Assembly (NCBI GenBank): GCA_025450255.1
Contig: JANWHV010000255.1
Span: forward strand, 1 to 7,701
Source: Chloroflexota bacterium
Lineage (GTDB): Bacteria > Chloroflexota > UBA5177 > JANWHV01
Reading direction: 5' to 3'
Length of the DNA stretch: 7,701 bases
Made by a program: the position numbers and the translations under genes. Below are positions 6,133 through 7,701 of the stretch, one piece after another; positions within the stretch are counted from its first letter, which is position 1, and every line of letters begins with the position of its first letter. The notes below the pieces were generated by a model. The model did no database searches. It saw nothing but the letters and a program-made list of their open reading frames with translations, and was not told the origin of the DNA.

Positions 6133-7599
6133 CTATTTCCCTGCCGCGATCGCCTCGCCAATCCTCTCTACCGCGGCAATCAGCACATCGAAGTCCTCGC
6201 GGCGGCTGCGGTGGTTGGTAATGGCGCAGCGCAGCGCGTAGCGCCCGCGTACATGGGTGCCCGACGGTACTGCTATGCCGGACGCGTGCACGCGCATCAA
6301 CAGCTCTTCATGCCGCGCGGCCAGCCGCGGCGAATCCAACCCGGGCGCCGTGTAACGGAAGCAGACGACGATTAAGGACACCGGCGCCAGCAATTGTAGC
6401 CGGGGAGACGCCGCAATCAGCCTCTCCAGATAGGCCGCGTGCGTCACGTCTTGCCGTATCAGCCTGGCAAGCTTGTCGACACCCTCATTCTTGAAGGTCA
6501 TCCACACCTTTAGGGCACGGAAGCCGCGCGTGAGCTGTACCTCGTAATCGCTGAACCAGATTGAGCCGCCGGCGAGGCCGCGCTCCGCGTGTTGCAGGTA
6601 GTCGGGACGCAGGGTAAAGGTGCGGCGATGCGCCTCCGCGTCGCGCACCAGCACGCAGCCGACCTCGAACGGCAGGTAGCCCCACTTGTGCAGGTCGAAG
6701 GCCAGCGAATCAGCGCGCTCCATGCCCGCGAGCAGCGCGCGTAACTGGGGCGATAGATAGGCGAGCGCGCCAAAGGCTCCGTCCACGTGGAACCAGAGAC
6801 CATACTCACCGGCAACATCGGCCAGCGTATCCAGCGGATCGATAGCGCCGGCATTGGTCGTGCCGGCATTGCCGATCAGGCACAAGGGCTTGTAGTCCGC
6901 CGCCATATCCGCCGCGATGGCCCGGCGCAACGCGGGCACGTCGATGCGATCGCCTTCATCCACGGGGATCATTCGAAGCGAGGCGCGGCCCAGACCGAGC
7001 AACTCCACGGCGCGCTGCAGCGACGAGTGCATCTCCTCCGAGCCATAGACGGTCTGACGCGCTGGCGCGGCCGCCACGCCTTCCTCGCGCACGTCGTACG
7101 GCGAGCGAGCGGAGCGCGCTACCGTCAGCGCTACCAGGTTCGCCATTGAGCCGCCGGTCACCAGCACGCCACTCGCGGTGGCGGGGAAACCCATCATCTC
7201 CTTGCACCAGGTGACGACCTGTGCCTCGACCAGGCTGCCGCTATGGTCGCCGCCGCCCATATTGGGGTTCGCGCCCGCCGCCAGCATATCAGCCAGCATC
7301 GCCAGCGGCGTTCCCGGTCCCATCACCCAGCCCCAGAAACGCGGGTGGGTGTTGCCCATCACATAGGGCAGCACGTTCCGGCGGAACTCGTCATACACCG
7401 CCTCGACCGGCTCACCCTGGCGCGGCAGGGGGGCCTGGAACGCGGCGCGGATCTCATTGGGGAGCGGTTGCCAAACTGGCTGCTCGCGCCTTGCCTGAAG
7501 ATAGGTGAACATATCGTCGAGCATGCGATGGCCGAGGACGCGCAGCGCCTCCCAATCGGCGGGGTCGAGCGTCTCCTCCGGCTGTGTATCGGCGAGCAC
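6133..7599 (-). CDS. PLP-dependent group II amino-acid decarboxylase (aromatic-L-amino-acid decarboxylase-like)
   Basis: 488 residues, the usual size for the DDC/glutamate/tyrosine group II decarboxylases, cytosolic fold-type I PLP enzymes that turn an amino acid into its amine and CO2. Landmarks: NTHPRFWGWV (83-92), GVLVTGGSMANLVAL (144-158, phosphate-binding), His191 in SEEMHSS (stacks on the PLP ring), Thr247 in AGTTNAGAIDPL, Asp273 in HVDGAFGA (pairs with the PLP nitrogen), and the Schiff-base Lys305 in DLHKWGYLP. The C-terminal half has RGFRALKVWMTF (358-369) and ends normally. By eye, the catalytic-loop Tyr of animal DDC falls at Phe349 (WFSDY), so true decarboxylase activity and substrate are uncertain. 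The GTG start at 7599 has AAGGAG 8 nt upstream. It is monocistronic here, convergent with rlmB, and bracketed by a palindromic repeat. Substrate (tyrosine, DOPA, tryptophan or other) cannot be read from sequence. Confidence 0.93.
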   Translation of the reverse strand: MLADTQPEETLDPADWEALRVLGHRMLDDMFTYLQARREQPVWQPLPNEIRAAFQAPLPRQGEPVEAVYDEFRRNVLPYVMGNTHPRFWGWVMGPGTPLAMLADMLAAGANPNMGGGDHSGSLVEAQVVTWCKEMMGFPATASGVLVTGGSMANLVALTVARSARSPYDVREEGVAAAPARQTVYGSEEMHSSLQRAVELLGLGRASLRMIPVDEGDRIDVPALRRAIAADMAADYKPLCLIGNAGTTNAGAIDPLDTLADVAGEYGLWFHVDGAFGALAYLSPQLRALLAGMERADSLAFDLHKWGYLPFEVGCVLVRDAEAHRRTFTLRPDYLQHAERGLAGGSIWFSDYEVQLTRGFRALKVWMTFKNEGVDKLARLIRQDVTHAAYLERLIAASPRLQLLAPVSLIVVCFRYTAPGLDSPRLAARHEELLMRVHASGIAVPSGTHVRGRYALRCAITNHRSRREDFDVLIAAVERIGEAIAAGK

Positions 7600-7607
7600 C
7601 GGTTTTT

Positions 7608-7613
7608 CTCCTT
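7608..7613 (-). promoter_or_regulatory. Ribosome-binding site fixing the GTG start of the decarboxylase
   Basis: On the minus strand AAGGAG (CTCCTT on +) is 8 nt before the GTG at 7599. It uses the same sequence and spacing as the cysS site, which supports a non-ATG start in both genes. Confidence 0.85.
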
Positions 7614-7640
7614 ATGAGCGCGCCGGCATCCACGGCAGGC

Positions 7641-7673
7641 GCATTTCGGCGTGGACCGCGGTCCACGCCCCAG
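7641..7673 (+). repeat. 33-bp palindromic intergenic repeat, copy 2
   Basis: Arms GGCGTGGAC (7648-7656) and GTCCACGCC (7661-7669) enclose CGCG, making a perfect 22-bp palindrome. The flanks GCATTTC and CCAG match copy 1 except for one C/T; the other difference is one loop base. It sits upstream of the decarboxylase ribosome-binding site, so it would lie in or near the promoter or 5' leader. No clear promoter boxes are visible between it and the window end. Confidence 0.85.
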
Positions 7674-7701
7674 ACCAACACCTCGATGTCGTCAAAGCAT
7701 G

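Noticed and set aside
7454..7681. 75-codon minus-strand ORF running from the right-hand repeat into the decarboxylase
   Set aside because: It overlaps the 5' end of the decarboxylase out of frame, and part of its sequence is just translation of the palindromic repeat.

Overview
The window looks like high-GC bacterial chromosome. Several features suggest, but do not prove, a member of the Chloroflexota or a similar lineage: a Uma2-family endonuclease, debris of an Rpn-type (PD-(D/E)XK) gene, a divergent CysRS clade signature, and a dispersed palindromic repeat. No rRNA, tRNA, CRISPR array or intact insertion sequence is visible.

Layout. (1) Positions 1-2000 are an accessory, eroded stretch. 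It holds the 3' part of an uncharacterised, probably beta-propeller-like protein (+), the C-terminal remnant of an Rpn-family nuclease/transposase-like gene (+), a 51-codon small ORF (+), and an intact Uma2 endonuclease (-) whose stop codon lies inside the stop of the small ORF (shared CTAG). (2) Positions 2187-6011 are a translation block: cysS (cysteinyl-tRNA synthetase, TTG start with a strong ribosome-binding site) followed 202 bp later by a TrmH/SpoU-family 2'-O-ribose methyltransferase of RlmB type. Its conserved catalytic core sits between a very long Arg/Gly/Asp/Pro-rich N-terminal region, partly built of 11-residue tandem repeats, and a very acidic C-terminal tail. cysS and rlmB are neighbours in many bacteria (in Firmicutes usually cysS-mrnC-rlmB); here mrnC is absent between them. 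(3) Positions 6035-6077 are a strong bidirectional intrinsic terminator separating rlmB from the convergent gene. (4) Positions 6133-7599 (-) encode a group II PLP-dependent amino-acid decarboxylase with a GTG start set by an AAGGAG site. A 33-bp repeat with a palindromic core lies just outside both ends of this gene, in the same orientation each time.

The best supported functions are CysRS, the RlmB core, the PLP decarboxylase and Uma2. The most unusual features are the RlmB with oppositely charged low-complexity arms, the paired palindromic repeats bracketing the decarboxylase, the KMSHS signature and insertions in CysRS, and the graveyard of nuclease-like fragments around Uma2. I did not find a convincing new multi-gene system.
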